Shown: positions 12,001 through 24,065 of the stretch, one piece after another
Layout of the letters: each line of letters begins with the position of its first letter
How positions within the stretch are numbered: position 1 is the first letter of the stretch
NCBI GenBank assembly: GCA_964020155.1
Contig: OZ026561.1
Coordinates: forward strand, 2,399,547 to 2,463,546
Length of the DNA: 64,000 nt
Direction of reading: 5' to 3'
DNA from: Chondrilla cf. caribensis
Taxonomy: Eukaryota > Porifera > Demospongiae > Chondrillida > Chondrillidae
Position numbers and translations under genes: made by a program
The notes under the pieces: generated by a model
The model's input: only the letters and a program-made list of their open reading frames with translations
What the model was told of the DNA's origin: nothing
Database searches by the model: none

Positions 12001-12650
12001 ATGGAGTAATCCAAAAGGGGGAGGAAGGAGCTGTCGGGGTTTTCCCATGTGATCTTTCGCTCTGGACCAACGAAGGTTATTTTTTGGCCAGGGGATGGCA
12101 TAACCACTTGAAACAAGAGTTGATACAAAAATGATTCCAGAGGTGTATCTACTGACGAATCATTATGTATAAGGTGGACGAATTGCTCCAGGAATTCCTT
12201 CAGAGGAGCAATAACTTGATAGGCTGAGACGGTACACAAACACTTGCTAACATAAACAGAATCGTCTGAATCTATTTCAAAAGAGAGTGGGAGAAATTGA
12301 CCTTCTCTTTGAAGTTGGTAAATGGAGGAGACAATTTCTTTCTTGAGGGGCTCAAAAAAAGTGACAACACATCCATAAGCATGTGATCCATCCTCTCTTG
12401 TCAAAATAAAACTGTGAAAGCCAAGAGGATCAGGAGGCACTCCTTCTTTGTTCTTCCTGAAGGTTACACCATTCGGCATGCACAGGGTCCTAACAGCCAA
12501 TTCATCAAAAGAGCCGACTTCTGGATAATGTGCCAAAACTTGAGGCTGAAAGATGGTCTTGTTGGTCCCTGATGCATTAAAAGGCTGGAAAGCATCAAGA
12601 GGGAGCCCACATATAACAAAGAAATCTACTAAAGATTCCCCGCTGCTCAT
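9093..12650 (-). CDS. DENND5: DENND5-like Rab guanine nucleotide exchange factor
   Basis: One uninterrupted frame of 1185 codons plus stop. The start chosen is MSSGESLVDFFVICGLP, which matches the N-terminus of DENND5A/B (family length about 1290 aa). A polypyrimidine-CAG acceptor lies directly before it (about 12654), implying an intron in the 5' leader. Domains: tripartite DENN (about 1-450), first RUN (about 620-820, with WGHGVRKRNSRSPLWSHLMA and EIKTEVGRVRAFVRLALEKK), PLAT (about 855-960, LRIGHDNSG, YKFVCGRWL), second RUN (about 1040-1180). Vertebrate DENND5 (Rab6IP1) activates Rab39 and binds Rab6 at the Golgi. The absence of introns over 3.6 kb contrasts with the split neighbours and raises the possibility of a retrocopy, but the frame is intact and all domains are present. 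Confidence 0.93.
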   Translation of the reverse strand: MSSGESLVDFFVICGLPLDAFQPFNASGTNKTIFQPQVLAHYPEVGSFDELAVRTLCMPNGVTFRKNKEGVPPDPLGFHSFILTREDGSHAYGCVVTFFEPLKKEIVSSIYQLQREGQFLPLSFEIDSDDSVYVSKCLCTVSAYQVIAPLKEFLEQFVHLIHNDSSVDTPLESFLYQLLFQVVMPSPGQKITFVGPERKITWENPDSSFLPLLDYSMSEFVQLVGLRNLTMLYTTALLEHQLLLKSSSYYLLMLCAQCIASLLYPFEWQHVFVPILPSSQLDFLDAPVPFIMGIKVDKSDKEMEFPSVSSLCIFDIDQKLFTSSDELPKLPHETNVLKNVRKVLETYRIECFDMHIAPLPAHEESRSIEKGSIMEAVEYVTSHLKGSSSSALLSDSSNPHVEKLLAIMSRLPQMQDRPVGSGAHAVSTGETKMSISSFNQLFARDLREVFFMYMVEIFSDYEDFVIIPQQSYEQWIRDREQFQSFDKTSFLSDQSPSAIPFLSSFIETQMFSHFIDQKIIALWQIPEVHKSIVAFDDRIKAHLEKSGRFVSQTPKTKPQIEKSAPKEPILVEDPVAVDDGTTSWNKGIFPVFANDSILKRSPQAIVIPTKRPNPVQDRRLPKSSVTPASFSLTSHSQFILQLWRETRMRVKHILSTDADSATGMEEENTMIAKLCDLLERIWGHGVRKRNSRSPLWSHLMAYCDSHQIADTEDTQENFQVSEMSTSVSFKPDSKHSPFSHRTESLRLNLHRQKIQSPENKSKIKSLLVPLEPNVFDDLKIVNGMPEIKTEVGRVRAFVRLALEKKMLAPHLKVLLSNHDLLVHHYQAYAFLRTEEEREQFLTYLLTLSARLFMCFTNAFKNAMMSYRVLVLGEGKHLGLSSTTLYCNLSGEFRSSGKKMFSIGTNELEFQCFNLGPVTCLRIGHDNSGAVKSLFVDSVLVHNLTTGHIYKFVCGRWLSKSEDDCAIERFLVGDLIHADAVGKVVDESKVYPAKYSKKSKLTMQIAHPATTSDVKSSLKSSVEALINLSKQASKGLNQHGKILRQITHPTDGFVAVLKQLLLLGFLGTSKYSFYWDFLSTSLLTNKLDIAPRLMHSAQTLLHTVGEIESHMNIGKDERLMLLIGIGLRDHHLLQWIQIIASLPIFSPFYDAVSFLKDDTLLEFLYNMLELLSEVKLPLGDLFLLNI

Positions 12651-12680
12651 GACCTGCGGCAAAGGAAACAAATATTGCAT

Positions 12681-13518
12681 AAGAAAAGCACTTATTTCAA
12701 ATCACTGAAAAACATGTCAATTAGAGACATTTACAGGTTTAGGCAAGAGAGTGACGCATTACATACGTAGGTAAATAGAAATACAAATATGAATAGATGC
12801 TAAATTTGAGCGATGACTGATACAATAAGCACATTCGTTTGTTCGTACATAATATTCATAACTGTATGTATGGATATACATTTAGTCCCAAATTGAAATA
12901 GAGTGGAAAATTTTCAGGTGGAAGCTCACGAGCGCACAATAACATTCCACTTTGTGAAATTCAACTTGATTTAGCACGAAGACCATGTACGGTAGGCGCC
13001 AAAATAAACTTTGCGTTCCGTTTCGTACAGACGAATACGAAACGCTGGAACGGATCGTTCCGTTTTCGTCTTTTTTCCGTCCGTCCGTAACGTTTCGTTT
13101 CGTTCTATTCCTCAAAAAACGAACGGTGTTGATCAACGCTAACTAACACATAACTTTATAAACGTGCACATTTTGTCGTGTATCATTAAAGTCCGATTTA
13201 CTCTGGAGAGACGTGCGATGAAGCAACCATAGTCTACGGCCGTTATAGAAAGCAGAGTATTGTAGTTCGCTATTCAAATGGCATCAAATCACCTACTATC
13301 CAAGTTCGTTTGAGAGAAGAAGGAATTCGTACAACAGGGATGGGTCATAATGTGTAAATTTATCAAGAGGTGAGTTCACTGGATCGATCGATCGAGAAAC
13401 GCCATTTTCTTCATTCCGGAAGATGCCTCCAATGCTTAGATAAATCAATTTGTGGTAGTTTTATTCGGTACTAAAACGATGAGACCTTTATAATCGAATA
13501 TCTAGCCAAATCGTTCGT
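12681..13518. other. Upstream region of DENND5, no gene seen
   Basis: Likely contains the DENND5 promoter and 5' leader. A patch at about 13010-13130 is built from degenerate CGTTTCGTTCCG-like words. Nothing else is recognised; homology to the alpha-galactosidase 3' block starts at about 13519. Confidence 0.5.
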
Positions 13519-13661
13519 GCCAAACAAAATTAAACAGTCGTGGCATACCCAGACAACGCCTTGAAGACCCTCTTGGTCAGCATTACGAAGATTAACATAC
13601 GGAAGATGATGCTGACACGTTGAATGATTCCAAAAGCTGCTGCTACCTGCCCAAGGAACAT

Positions 13662-13844
13662 TTTCAATCTACCACGATGTCCACTGATGCACTGGAAATA
13701 TTGAGTAACTCTGAAGTGATTGCAGTTAATCAAGATTCTTTAGGTATGTTTCACACCAATTATGACAGTTGTTAATTCACAATATATTACTATGATCCAG
13801 AGTTTCATTAGGAGATGTATACAGCTGCTGCCTGTGTACAATTT

Positions 13845-13915
<71 letters not shown>

Positions 13916-13975
13916 TTCTTGTGTGTGTTTTTGTGTCTGTGTGTGTGCGTGCATGCGTGTGTGTGTGTTTGTTCT

Positions 13976-14011
<36 letters not shown>

Positions 14012-14049
14012 GGTGTGTGTGTGCGCGTGTGTTCATGCATGTGTACGTA

Positions 14050-14080
<31 letters not shown>

Positions 14081-14419
14081 TCGTCTGTGTTGGTTGTGGG
14101 TATGCATTTTTGGCTATTATTTCAAGGAGGGGGGGTGGGCATTTCTAAATTTCTATCTGTGGAAGGATCCACAGATAGCAATTTGCTGTACCAAGCAAAA
14201 ACCTGTGTGTGTTGTATAATCTGGTTCATAAGCTTTCCCTACTTGTTTAAGTACTTCGTTTGCCTCTCGAAAGGTGTTCAAGGTCACATGGTGTGGAGCA
14301 GCAGTGACTCCAAGGAACAAGTGTGGGCTGGTCCCCTTTCTGGAGGCTCCGTTGCTGTCATTCTGCTGAACCTAGACGACACCAACACTTTAACCATCAC
14401 CACAGACTTCAAGACCGTT
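13662..14419 (+). pseudogene. GLA-like: Alpha-galactosidase 3' fragment, plus strand, truncated
   Basis: Inverted copy of the 5833-6665 block. An exon ending at 13743 ([18 protein letters not shown], donor GTATGT) and a last exon starting at 14274 (GVQGHMVWSSSDSKEQVWAG to TTDFKTV). Homology stops at 14419; the final 45 or so residues of the family C-terminus are replaced by unrelated sequence that runs to a stop at about 14512. The intron is filled with GT repeats (13849-14078). No upstream exons are seen before 13519. This is a truncated pseudogene fragment. Confidence 0.75.
13849..14078. repeat. (GT)n microsatellite
   Basis: Interrupted GT array in the intron of the truncated alpha-galactosidase copy, the inverted counterpart of the CA tract at 6327-6501. 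The repeat was present before the duplication and has since diverged in length. Confidence 0.96.
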
Positions 14420-17400
14420 TTCTTCGTCTCGTGGAATCAAATCACACCGTCGTTGCGCAAGAATTATGAAGTATCATTGCCACCTGCGCCTAAAGTAATT
14501 ATCACTTGCTGAAGAATGTAGTAGAAGTACGGGTTACGGACGTGTCGACTACGTACAGTTAAAAAACAGGTACGGGTACGCCCGTAGTCACAGTACGTTC
14601 AGTTTTTTACTGAAAGTACCATAGGACAGACTATCAAATTAGGCAGATTGTCAGTAACAGTATTTATATTCACACAATATCAATTTAAAACAAATATGGA
14701 GTGATTCAATTAAGGTATAGAAACACATAAATCAATGTATCGTAAATGGAGTTGATGTGTCTTCTGAGGTTTGGTCATGATTGCACAAACAACAGTCAAA
14801 TCAATGTGACTATATACATCAGACGAACTACAACAAAGAACCTTTGTTTGACAACAATACAGTAGCTTTGCGTACACATATTATGCATATGGCTTGTACA
14901 CAGGACATACATAGTTCAAAGGTAGATGAAAGGTATTCAGTTGGTATATATCAGTGATACTATGACAACTCACACCAAACACAGCATAATGACAGAAGCC
15001 ATACTTTGAAGACAACACATCATGTACCCATGTACGTATGTACGTACACAGACTACGAAACAAGAAAATCGCCTTAATGTACGTATGTAAATGGTTCACT
15101 AGCTTCACTACATAATGTTAATAATGTACAGACTTGTCAATACTTTGTTCAAACCAGCATGATGCTGTTTAATTATATGCACATTGCGGTTACCACAAAG
15201 CATTCAGTACATCCTGAATCTGATTATCACATAAGACACCAATTTATTGAATAACTATTCAAATCACTTCACAGAACACATCACAATAGTTGAAAGGTAC
15301 AAATTTATTGACTACGTACATTTAATTACTATTATTATTATAACAAAATAACAGAACCTCCCCTTTTCAAACATTTAGGGACATATGACCTGTGTATCCT
15401 CAGTGTATGAAGCAATTCGAGAAAATTAAGGTTGTACTCAACACAGAATGATGTCCATAAACATGTGTATGTAGGCTTTATTATACTAGCAATAACATCA
15501 CCAACAAATATGCGAGTCCCAAGAGAAGTAGCCTAAAGGCTGCCTGATACTATTTATACACATATTTCATTAAATACTTCTAACTTGAGTATAGAGTTTC
15601 ACATTTACACACACCGACCATAGCACAATAAATAGAAGACATTCGCAATTCAAATAGTTGCACTGCATGCATTCACATTATAGTATGTAAGCATGTGTTC
15701 ACAGCCAAGGTGAGGGTTGGACTCATGAAGATTCTTCACCCATGAAGTCACACAGATCATGTGTCTTCATCAGGCATAAAGGATGCCTCAACAATTATGC
15801 AATACAGTCTTACTTCATGTTTCTGATAATACCTTTGTAATTATATCACTGTGGTATGTATGATACGACAGTGACCAATTCAAATCACTGGGGCTCCACA
15901 GCCTGATTAGAGAATCCTAATCATAGCAATTCCATGGATACATGTATGTGGTTATGCTTTACTAAGTGTCTATGCAAGTATTTATGTTCACAGAGGTAAG
16001 GTCACTTTAAAAATAAAAATATTATCTTCTTAGACAACAACATAGACAATACAAACGGACCTCATGTTAAATTCATGTAGGTACACAGAGATACTCCATC
16101 AAATTTTCATCTTTGGGTTACAGTTGGACCAGGTTCAAGCATAATTTACCCAAACCATAGTTAACAAAAGGAACAGTGACAAGATGATTGCATGAGTAGG
16201 TATTGCGATGGCACTGTCTATCAATCCATGGTTCTGGATGGTCTAACTGAATGCTTGGAAAACAAAAGCTGAAAATTGCTGGTCGCAATTAGTACCATTA
16301 AGATCACTACCCCAATGTGAAATGAGTTACGACTGGTTATAAAAACATACATAGAACGCTAAAACTTGACAAATATTTCACAGTGTCGAATTCACTTTAT
16401 ACAGTCGTTAGATTCTAACCACACATTTCCGAGAAAACAATGATGCGCGCTCACAACATTGCTGTATGACCACGTGCAGTAAACCTCGTGCCAGACACCC
16501 AGGTTAGTCTACTACAATCTACAGCGTATCACATGGACATTGATTGTGAAGACGAGGCAAAATTAACACAACGTGGCAACTTACTTGTAATCGTTATAGG
16601 TCACTTTAGAATACTCCTTGGTGGCTGGATAGGCTCAGAAGGCGTACATTCATTGCTCTGGCCGAAGGGGCGAGTCGGGATGGTTTTTATAACACCACAG
16701 ATGGTGAAAACTGACTTACGCAACCCAAGCGTGTGCCAATAGATACCGTATGTGGATTTATTGTTCGTATGCACGTATTTGGAAGCAGTGACCTGTACGG
16801 AATGAAAGGTTTCAATGCTCTGCAGTATTAATGGGAAGCTGAGGAGTCCTCTGCCAACGGTATTACAACTTATTCAAATAGATTATACCAACGATTTCAG
16901 TTGCAGTGCTTTATTAAGTAAGGATCGACCAATAGACCCATTGGTCCAATGATGGATCGAACATTTTTCTTACGAAGTTGCGTAACCATTCACTCCATAG
17001 TAGACGCTAAATACCCTAGTTATGATCGAAGCGAATGAAGCTCGGGACAACTCATTCCCTAGTATTTCGACACCAAGGTTGAAAGCAATTCTTATCTTGT
17101 GCAATCCCGAAAATAGTTACTTACGCCAGAGATAAGGAAACACATTGTTTTTTTTTTTTCAGATCAAAGAACAACAGATGTCATACAAAAAGAAGGCTTA
17201 GGACTCGGGGATTACTTGAGGTGAAAACAAAAATCTTCTCCAATTGGCGACGAACTGCAGTGAATCGCAACTTCATATTGTTTTAAGTTCTGAAGTCAAG
17301 TTCACCTTTTTAATGTGTAACACAAGCAGATCCATCAACAATCAACCCCATTCTGTCACCCATAAGGCTGAGCAAATTAGATTCTCACTCCCGTCTCCCC

Positions 17401-18228
17401 CCTCCCCATCTAACTCATGTCACAATATTGTTTTCTTGGTTTAGTTTAAAGGTGTTACAAACTGCAATATTTTGGTCAAATTCCGCTGAGGTTGAGGAGC
17501 ATTTTGGCTATTACTAGTGATGGCGATGTATATATAGTTATAGTATAGCATTCACCAATCTGTTTATACAGTCAAGAAAATGTGTGAATCAGTTGAGAAT
17601 TGGTCAATATAAAGAATTAATTTCTATATGAGTTACACTTTACAGATATTAACAAGTATAGGTTGTTTGTTATGAAAGTAGTGATTAATATTGATACTTT
17701 AGCAGCATTTGAATACCCGGGGATTCCAAATCCAAATTGGACAAGGATGTGATTGATCTTTGATTCTAGTTGTGAGTTACATTTGGTATTTATACATTCC
17801 AGGTGTCCTTTGTGAAGCAGTATATAATCAATGATACTTTTATTTGTGATATTTTATGAAGTAGAGCATGACATGTACAATGTTTACCTTTATGTAGACA
17901 ATGAAGTCTATATACAGCACAAAGTGTACCGCTTCATTGCCCAATATTTATTAAACGGTTGAATATTAGTCAAGAATTGTGGAAGGGCCCAGGAGGAGAG
18001 GTATGCAAGAAAAATACTGCATGATTTTCAAGATGAAGCTAGCTTTTTGTTACAGGATATATGGAAACTCGCATTATTATCCAAGATAGAGTCCACCCAG
18101 ATCATAGTCTTGTACTATATTATACGTATACGCATTTGTTTCAAATTAACCGTGACGACAAAAACAGGCGTACCCATAGAGCACGGTAGAGAGGCTAGAT
18201 ACACGTCACTCACGTGCATTCATACAAA
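14420..18228. other. Intergenic DNA, no gene recognised
   Basis: About 3.8 kb without a supportable gene; the reading frames are short and resemble no family I know. A dispersed repeat (about 14562-14628, GTACGGGTACGCCCGTAGT followed by TTTTTTACTGAAAGTACC) recurs at 58979-59037. A CACGTG E-box is at about 16472. The last few hundred bases presumably hold the Rab20 promoter. Confidence 0.5.
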
Positions 18229-20419
18229 ATGGCTGCCTCCGATGGGAAGAAGGCGTAAGTAAACTATAGTAGCAGAATGTAGCTTTTAACGTACTATAGT
18301 ACGAAGTCTTTTTGAATTGTTACAAAGAACTATGTAGTACTTATTATACCTGTTCCTATCCCTTGCTTGGACATTCCTTGTGTAAATCCAGTATATCATT
18401 GTTAAGAAACGTCTCTATTCACTGCATGTGTATATGATAGACATGAGCCATCTCAGTTTGGGCAGGTAACATAGCGAGCACTTGTCATATAATTATATCT
18501 AAATAATTTCATCGACAAATAGTCCCATAATACTGTATTCAGTAATGGTGGATGACACCAATCGCTCTGTGTTTATTGCGTGTAATAACGGGTCCTCCCA
18601 TATCGTATACAGGGACTTAAAGGTAATCATATTAGGCCCGGCAAGTGTAGGGAAGACATGCTTCATGCAGCGGTACTTGACTGGTGAATTCAAGGAGAAC
18701 GTGGAACCAGTGAGTCCAATAAAAGGATCGATAACTCGATATTCAATGCCAAATCATCTCAATCCAGTTGATGAAATGAATTACAACGATTTCAATACTC
18801 ATTTATATTGTATTGTGGTTGTATTGTCTCTTATTCAGTTTAGTTTTAGGTATCGATACGTACGTGTTGTGGACAGTACACTGTGTGGTATAAATTCTTC
18901 TATCGTGGAGATGGCACTGAGGTTTAATGTCTTGTCTGAGAATCTTTGATTTAGGGTAAAATTAAGTGATGACAGAGTAATAATGTACATGACATAATAT
19001 AGGCAACAGTTACAATTGATACACCTTAATGTTCATAGTGTGCTTTACATAGAATTGATGACACTATAGCCTCCATAATCCAACTCCTCTATTATATTAC
19101 ATCCTCCATAATCTGGCCACATTCGGAGACACTTCCACCAGTAGTAGCTATACTACAAAAGCCTCCATAATTTGTAATTTAATGTATATTTCTTTCCCGA
19201 AGAGCATGAGGTTATCAATGGCCTGCTGTAATAATGTGATAACGAGAACTTTAAGTTTTAGAAACCCTAACCTTATAACTATATACGTATGTTTACTTGT
19301 ATGATCGTGACAACATAATAATTTTTTACCTACATCAGTAATTTGTTAGTCCTGTGCTTCTCGTAGAGTATGGGTGCGGCTCTGGCAATAAAGAAATGGA
19401 ACGAGCAGAAGGTTGCATTGTGGGTGAGTTGGTTATATGTACATATGTATGTACCTTATTGTTAACTATACACAGCCGTGTACAACATATAATACAGTTG
19501 CCTGAATAGAATATTGTTAATATGATGTGATTGACTTTAAGTTGCAAAAGTACCATCAGGTGAGATTTTCAATAATTCGGTTGGAGTGATGGTAGATAGA
19601 TTGCAAACCGTGTACAGCCATCAGAGCTGACCTTAATAGAGTATGTAATTGAAAATCTGCATCTCAGAAGGAAGATAGTTTTAGAATAATATGTCTCTTT
19701 GTGCTTATTGGCATCAATTTACTGGATATAGTCTATGTACAGTATGTACATGCAGTATGTACTTACATATGCATGTACTGTATGCATGTACATGTGCATG
19801 TACATATGTGTTGTGGCTGTTGTATGGCTTGAGCATCATCGGGTGAGTAAGTGTCAGAAAGTAAACATTTAATTATGTATTGAGCAACGTTTGTTATACA
19901 GTTTGTTTTACCACTTGATGTATACAGGACACAGCTGGAGAAGAAAAATTTGCTTCTATTTCTGCTCTGTATTGTCGTGGAGCGGCAGCAGCTATATTGG
20001 CCTACAGCGTCACTGATGCCCAGTCACTACAGAAACTCAAAGAAATTTACATCCCCCTCCTTCAGAATGCGAATGATACATGCTTGACAGTTGTAATGGG
20101 ATGCAAGGCAGACTGTATCAAATCCACTGGTAGGTCTGTGTCCGAAGAAAATGGACGACAACTGGCTAAAGAACAGCATTCACGACAGCTGGAACGAGCT
20201 AGAAAGGTATCTCCAAGTAACTTCCTAGATGGTGTGAATGGGGAAGAGTCATTTTTTGAAACAAGTGCTTTAACAGGCACTAATGTTGACGAAGTGTTTG
20301 AGTATATAAGAAAAATCCTTTTGAATGAAACCAAGAGTACAGAAGGTACAGGAGGAACAGTGACACTAGCACAAGACACCAGAAAGCAACAGCGAGATGG
20401 AAAGAGTTCATGTTGCTAG
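18229..20419 (+). CDS. RAB20: Rab20-like small GTPase
   Basis: Four coding exons whose phases join exactly: 18229-18254, 18613-18709, 19367-19423 and 19928-20419, giving 223 aa. The start MAASDGKKA is followed, across the first junction, by DLKVIILGPASVGKT (P-loop, residues 17-24). Other motifs: WDTAGEEKF (G3, switch II), YCRGAAAAILAYSV, a variant G4 box CKAD in place of NKxD, ETSALTG (G5), and a C-terminal CC prenylation pair. The long G4-G5 insert and the AALAIKKW switch I region resemble Rab20, which acts on phagosomes and endosomes. An alternative frame opening at 18545 (MVDDTNRS) runs into the same exon but is less convincing than the spliced start. The 224-codon frame shows no breaks. 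Confidence 0.88.
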
Positions 20420-20782
20420 CCTTTAAAATTATGTTTAGTACTGAATTTGTTATCCCTGTAACTACGGTTTAACTAAAAATGTGAACATAAGTTTTTTGTA
20501 TAATATTATTCATAATATTATTATTGTTTGAAGTGATGATTATGTGTGATTGGCAATTTTTGCTTGTAGTAGTATGATTACAGAATATTATGTAGTAATT
20601 ATGATGTGATCAATTACTCGCCTTCAATTTGTTTAGTATAATATGCATGATACTGTATGTGCTAGCATGACCATGCACTATGTACATACACTGTACACAC
20701 GTACGTATGCTTGTGCAGATCTATGCATACATGTATATAGAATCACATTGGCTACAACAGCACCACACGGAAACCTAGAGTA

Positions 20783-20817
<35 letters not shown>

Positions 20818-21204
20818 CCTACTTTGGAAACTGCTTTCAAATCATCTCTTTTGTCTGAGATGGACAGTTTGGCCAGAGGGTTTGGTTTGACCTTCAAGCG
20901 ATGTTCCATCTCCCGGGACACTCTCTCAAACACACACTGGTCATGTCGTGCTTCTTCACTTGGCATCGTCCCCGCAAAATGGAACACACATCTTTCACTC
21001 AAATCTTTCCAATAAGAGAAAGTGTACAAACTTCAAAGAATATTTGGATATGAACATGTATAGTACTTCAAGAGAAAGACAACTACAAAACTACGCATGT
21101 TTTATGAATCTATTGTTGAAATTCAACCTTCTAAGAAAGTTTTTGTTATCAGAGCACATAATAATAAGCTTAATATTCACACACTTTTCACACAAACACG
21201 CACG

Positions 21205-21256
<52 letters not shown>

Positions 21257-21599
21257 GTAATCTGCATAATCCGTACCCTCACACACACACACACACACAA
21301 ATACACACACAGTTCGTATCACCTGAGTTCGGCGCTTCTTTATCATATTTAGGATTCTTTGAATGAAGAACAACTGAAGAAAATAACAAGAGTGATATGC
21401 TTATGTGAGCCCACTTGAGCGTCATGAAAAGGACGGATATTTAAACGAAGGCAGCCGGGTCAAGGATGAAGATAAGAATACTGAGAACTCCACTGACATG
21501 ACATGTAGGGAAGAAAGAAAGCATAAGAGAACTTTCAAGGTAGATTAAATTACCAAGTGCGTCGGCCGGATTTCGCACCTTCTTCGTTTTACTCGGAGA
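20420..21599. other. Gap with CA repeats and one unexplained frame
   Basis: Holds a GT tract (20783-20815) and a CA tract (21191-21303). A minus-strand frame at about 20815-21029 (residues such as ERCVFHFAGTMPSEEARHD and LKVKPNPLAKLSISDKRDDL) has a protein-like composition and could be an exon, but I recognise no family and cannot define its ends. Confidence 0.4.
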
Positions 21600-23999
21600 A
21601 TGACAGGTACGCTACCGCTTCCAGCTAAAAAGGGACGCAGTGATATTTTATTGTGTTTAATCAAACAGGGTGCTGATCTCAATAAGACAAATGTTCATAA
21701 GCGAACAGCACTTCACTATGCTATTGAGTATGGTCACTTGAAAGTGGTTGAACTGTTACTTAGTAAGGGTGCAGAAATTGATGTAGAGGATGAGGATCGT
21801 TATTCTCCTTTGATGTTGGCTGGCACAAATCATCATTTTGACATTGTGTATCACCTCATCACAGCAGGAGCTAGTGTAAAACAACTTGCTGATTATGATA
21901 ATAGGAATCTCGGAAAAGAGGTTCTCTCTTATGGCATTAGGAGTAATCACATAGCAGCAGTAAAATTGCTCATCTCCAATAATACTTGGTATTGAAGGCA
22001 AACTGCGTATCAATCCACCCAGGACTGCTCTAATGTGGTGTGCTGAAAATGGCCATGATTCTTTAGTTAGGCTACTTATCCTTCAAGGAGTTTATGCCGA
22101 CTACCAGGGTGCCAACGATGATACTGCTCTTCATTTTGTTGCTCGTTCTAACCACATCCAGTGTGGTATTCTGCTTGTTGAAGCAGGAGCTAGTGTGCGA
22201 CTTAGGAATAAAGCTTCTGCTACTCCTCTTGCTGTGGCTTCAAGAGAGTTCAAAGATGCCGTTATGCAGACGCTATCGTTTAACACAAAGAAGACTGTCT
22301 GTGTTGTTGGTAATGCATACAGTGGTAAGAGCACACTTATCGCATCATTGCAGAATGAGAGTGCTAATTTGTTGACAAAAATTCGCCATCGTCTGTTTGG
22401 CGTGAAGAACATCAGTCAACGTACAGCTGGTATTGAGCAGGTATCTCTCAGCAGTAAGCGATATGGAGATGTGGTGTTCTTTGACTTTGCAGGTCAACAC
22501 GAGTACCACGGTCCTCACGAGATGTTCCTGGAGTCAATTCTCAGCGAAAGTAGATCCATTTTGACCATTATAGTGGTCATAAAGGTTACAGAAGAAGAAT
22601 TTGCTATTTCTCAACAACTTGATCAATGGCTTCATATTGCGTCCAAAATGTCTCCATCCACCAATCCAATTCGTGTCATTGTCATCGGAAGCCACATGGA
22701 TGAGGTATAATCCAAACCTGCAGCCAAGGAGAAGTTGGAGCGCTGCTATGAAAGAGTTCGACGGAGCCTTTGTGACGTCCCTTTGGAGTTTCACGATGCA
22801 TGCTACCTCGATTGCCGTCAACCTTACCAAAGGGTTATTGAGAGGTTGTGTGCATATCTGAATGAGGTCCCAATACCTGAATACAAAGCAACCAAAATGC
22901 CCTACAGTATCTGTTGGGTCGTCTCTCGCATGAAGACCTCACTGGACAGCAAAGCCATTCAAGTAGCAGATTTCACAGAGTGGATGGAAGGAAACAAGGC
23001 CAATCTCCCCACCAACCTACCACCAGCAGAAGAGGTGTGTAAGGATCTCTCATCCACAGGTCATTTTCTGTACCTTCCCAACAAGGAAGAGCCGTCCAAT
23101 GGTTGGCTTGTACTGGACCTTCCATCCATACTTCACGAAGTGTATGGGACTCTATTCTCCCCTTCAAAGAAGATTGTGAACAAATTTGGTCTTCTTAGTT
23201 GTCGAAAATTCTCAGCCCTTTTCGATACTCTGGATCAAGAAATGGTTCGTAACATCCTCATCAGCTTGGAGTTCTGCATTGAGGTGGATCCATCAATCCT
23301 TGCAGAAGAAGTCACTCAACTGACTGAAACCACCGACAAGGATCATGAACATCTGTTCTTCCCAGCATTGATATTGTCCCAACCTCCTAAGGTGTTCACA
23401 TGCACTCAAGAAGGCTGTCATGTGCTTTCTTGGCAGTTGGTAGTGGACAGAAAGCCCTTTATATCTCCTCGTCTCCTTCAAACCATCATCCTTCGATTGG
23501 CCGCTCATCACGTTATCTTTTACAAGCGAGGTTTTCACACCAGGGAGCATTTCTGCAGAATGTGGTCCACTGGAATCTTCTGGCAGTCAACTGACGGTTA
23601 TGATGTAGCAGTTCAAATCACTGACAATACTGTAGTCGAGGTGATCGGAAGAAGCAAGGCCGGTCCAGAAGTTCTCTGTTCGTACATTTCAACCATCACT
23701 CAAGACATCTTTGCCACAATACGTGAACTGTCCCCAACTCTATCAGCTACTGCGTAGATCATCCACCCAGCCGACCCTCAAGTGCTGCTGGAGAATCCCA
23801 GATCCCCCTCTCCTCAGGAGACGTTCCCGGTAGAGGTCATACTAGAGAGTACGAGGAATGGTAGGAAATTCTGCCTATCGTGTATGACAGAGAACAAGCC
23901 AGCACTGAAGTCCTCTATCGCTTAGGTATTTTGTGGATTTGAACCTTCCAAGGAAGTTGTGCAAAAATTACATTTTGTGAATGGGACATGTGAGTTTGA

Positions 24000-24065
24000 G
24001 TGTGAGTGTGAGTTTGGGTGTGAGTGTGAGTGCGAGTTTGAGTGTGAGTGTGAGTTTGAGTGTGT
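24000..24065. repeat. GTGAGT/GTTTGA hexamer tandem repeat
   Basis: Irregular tandem of GTGAGT and GAGTTT words in the intron between the COR exon and the 24193 exon. The array repeats a perfect splice donor hexamer many times just downstream of the COR exon. Confidence 0.85.

Noticed and set aside
15385..15412. An 18-base match to a DENND5 coding stretch (CCTGTGTATCCTCAGTGT at about 10504)
   Set aside because: The match does not extend beyond the shared word, so it is probably chance.
18545..18709. Rab gene start at MVDDTNRSVF in the longer open frame
   Set aside because: An exon at 18229-18254 with donor GTAAGT joins in phase to an acceptor at 18612, giving a short Rab-like N-terminus; the longer frame is mostly intron.
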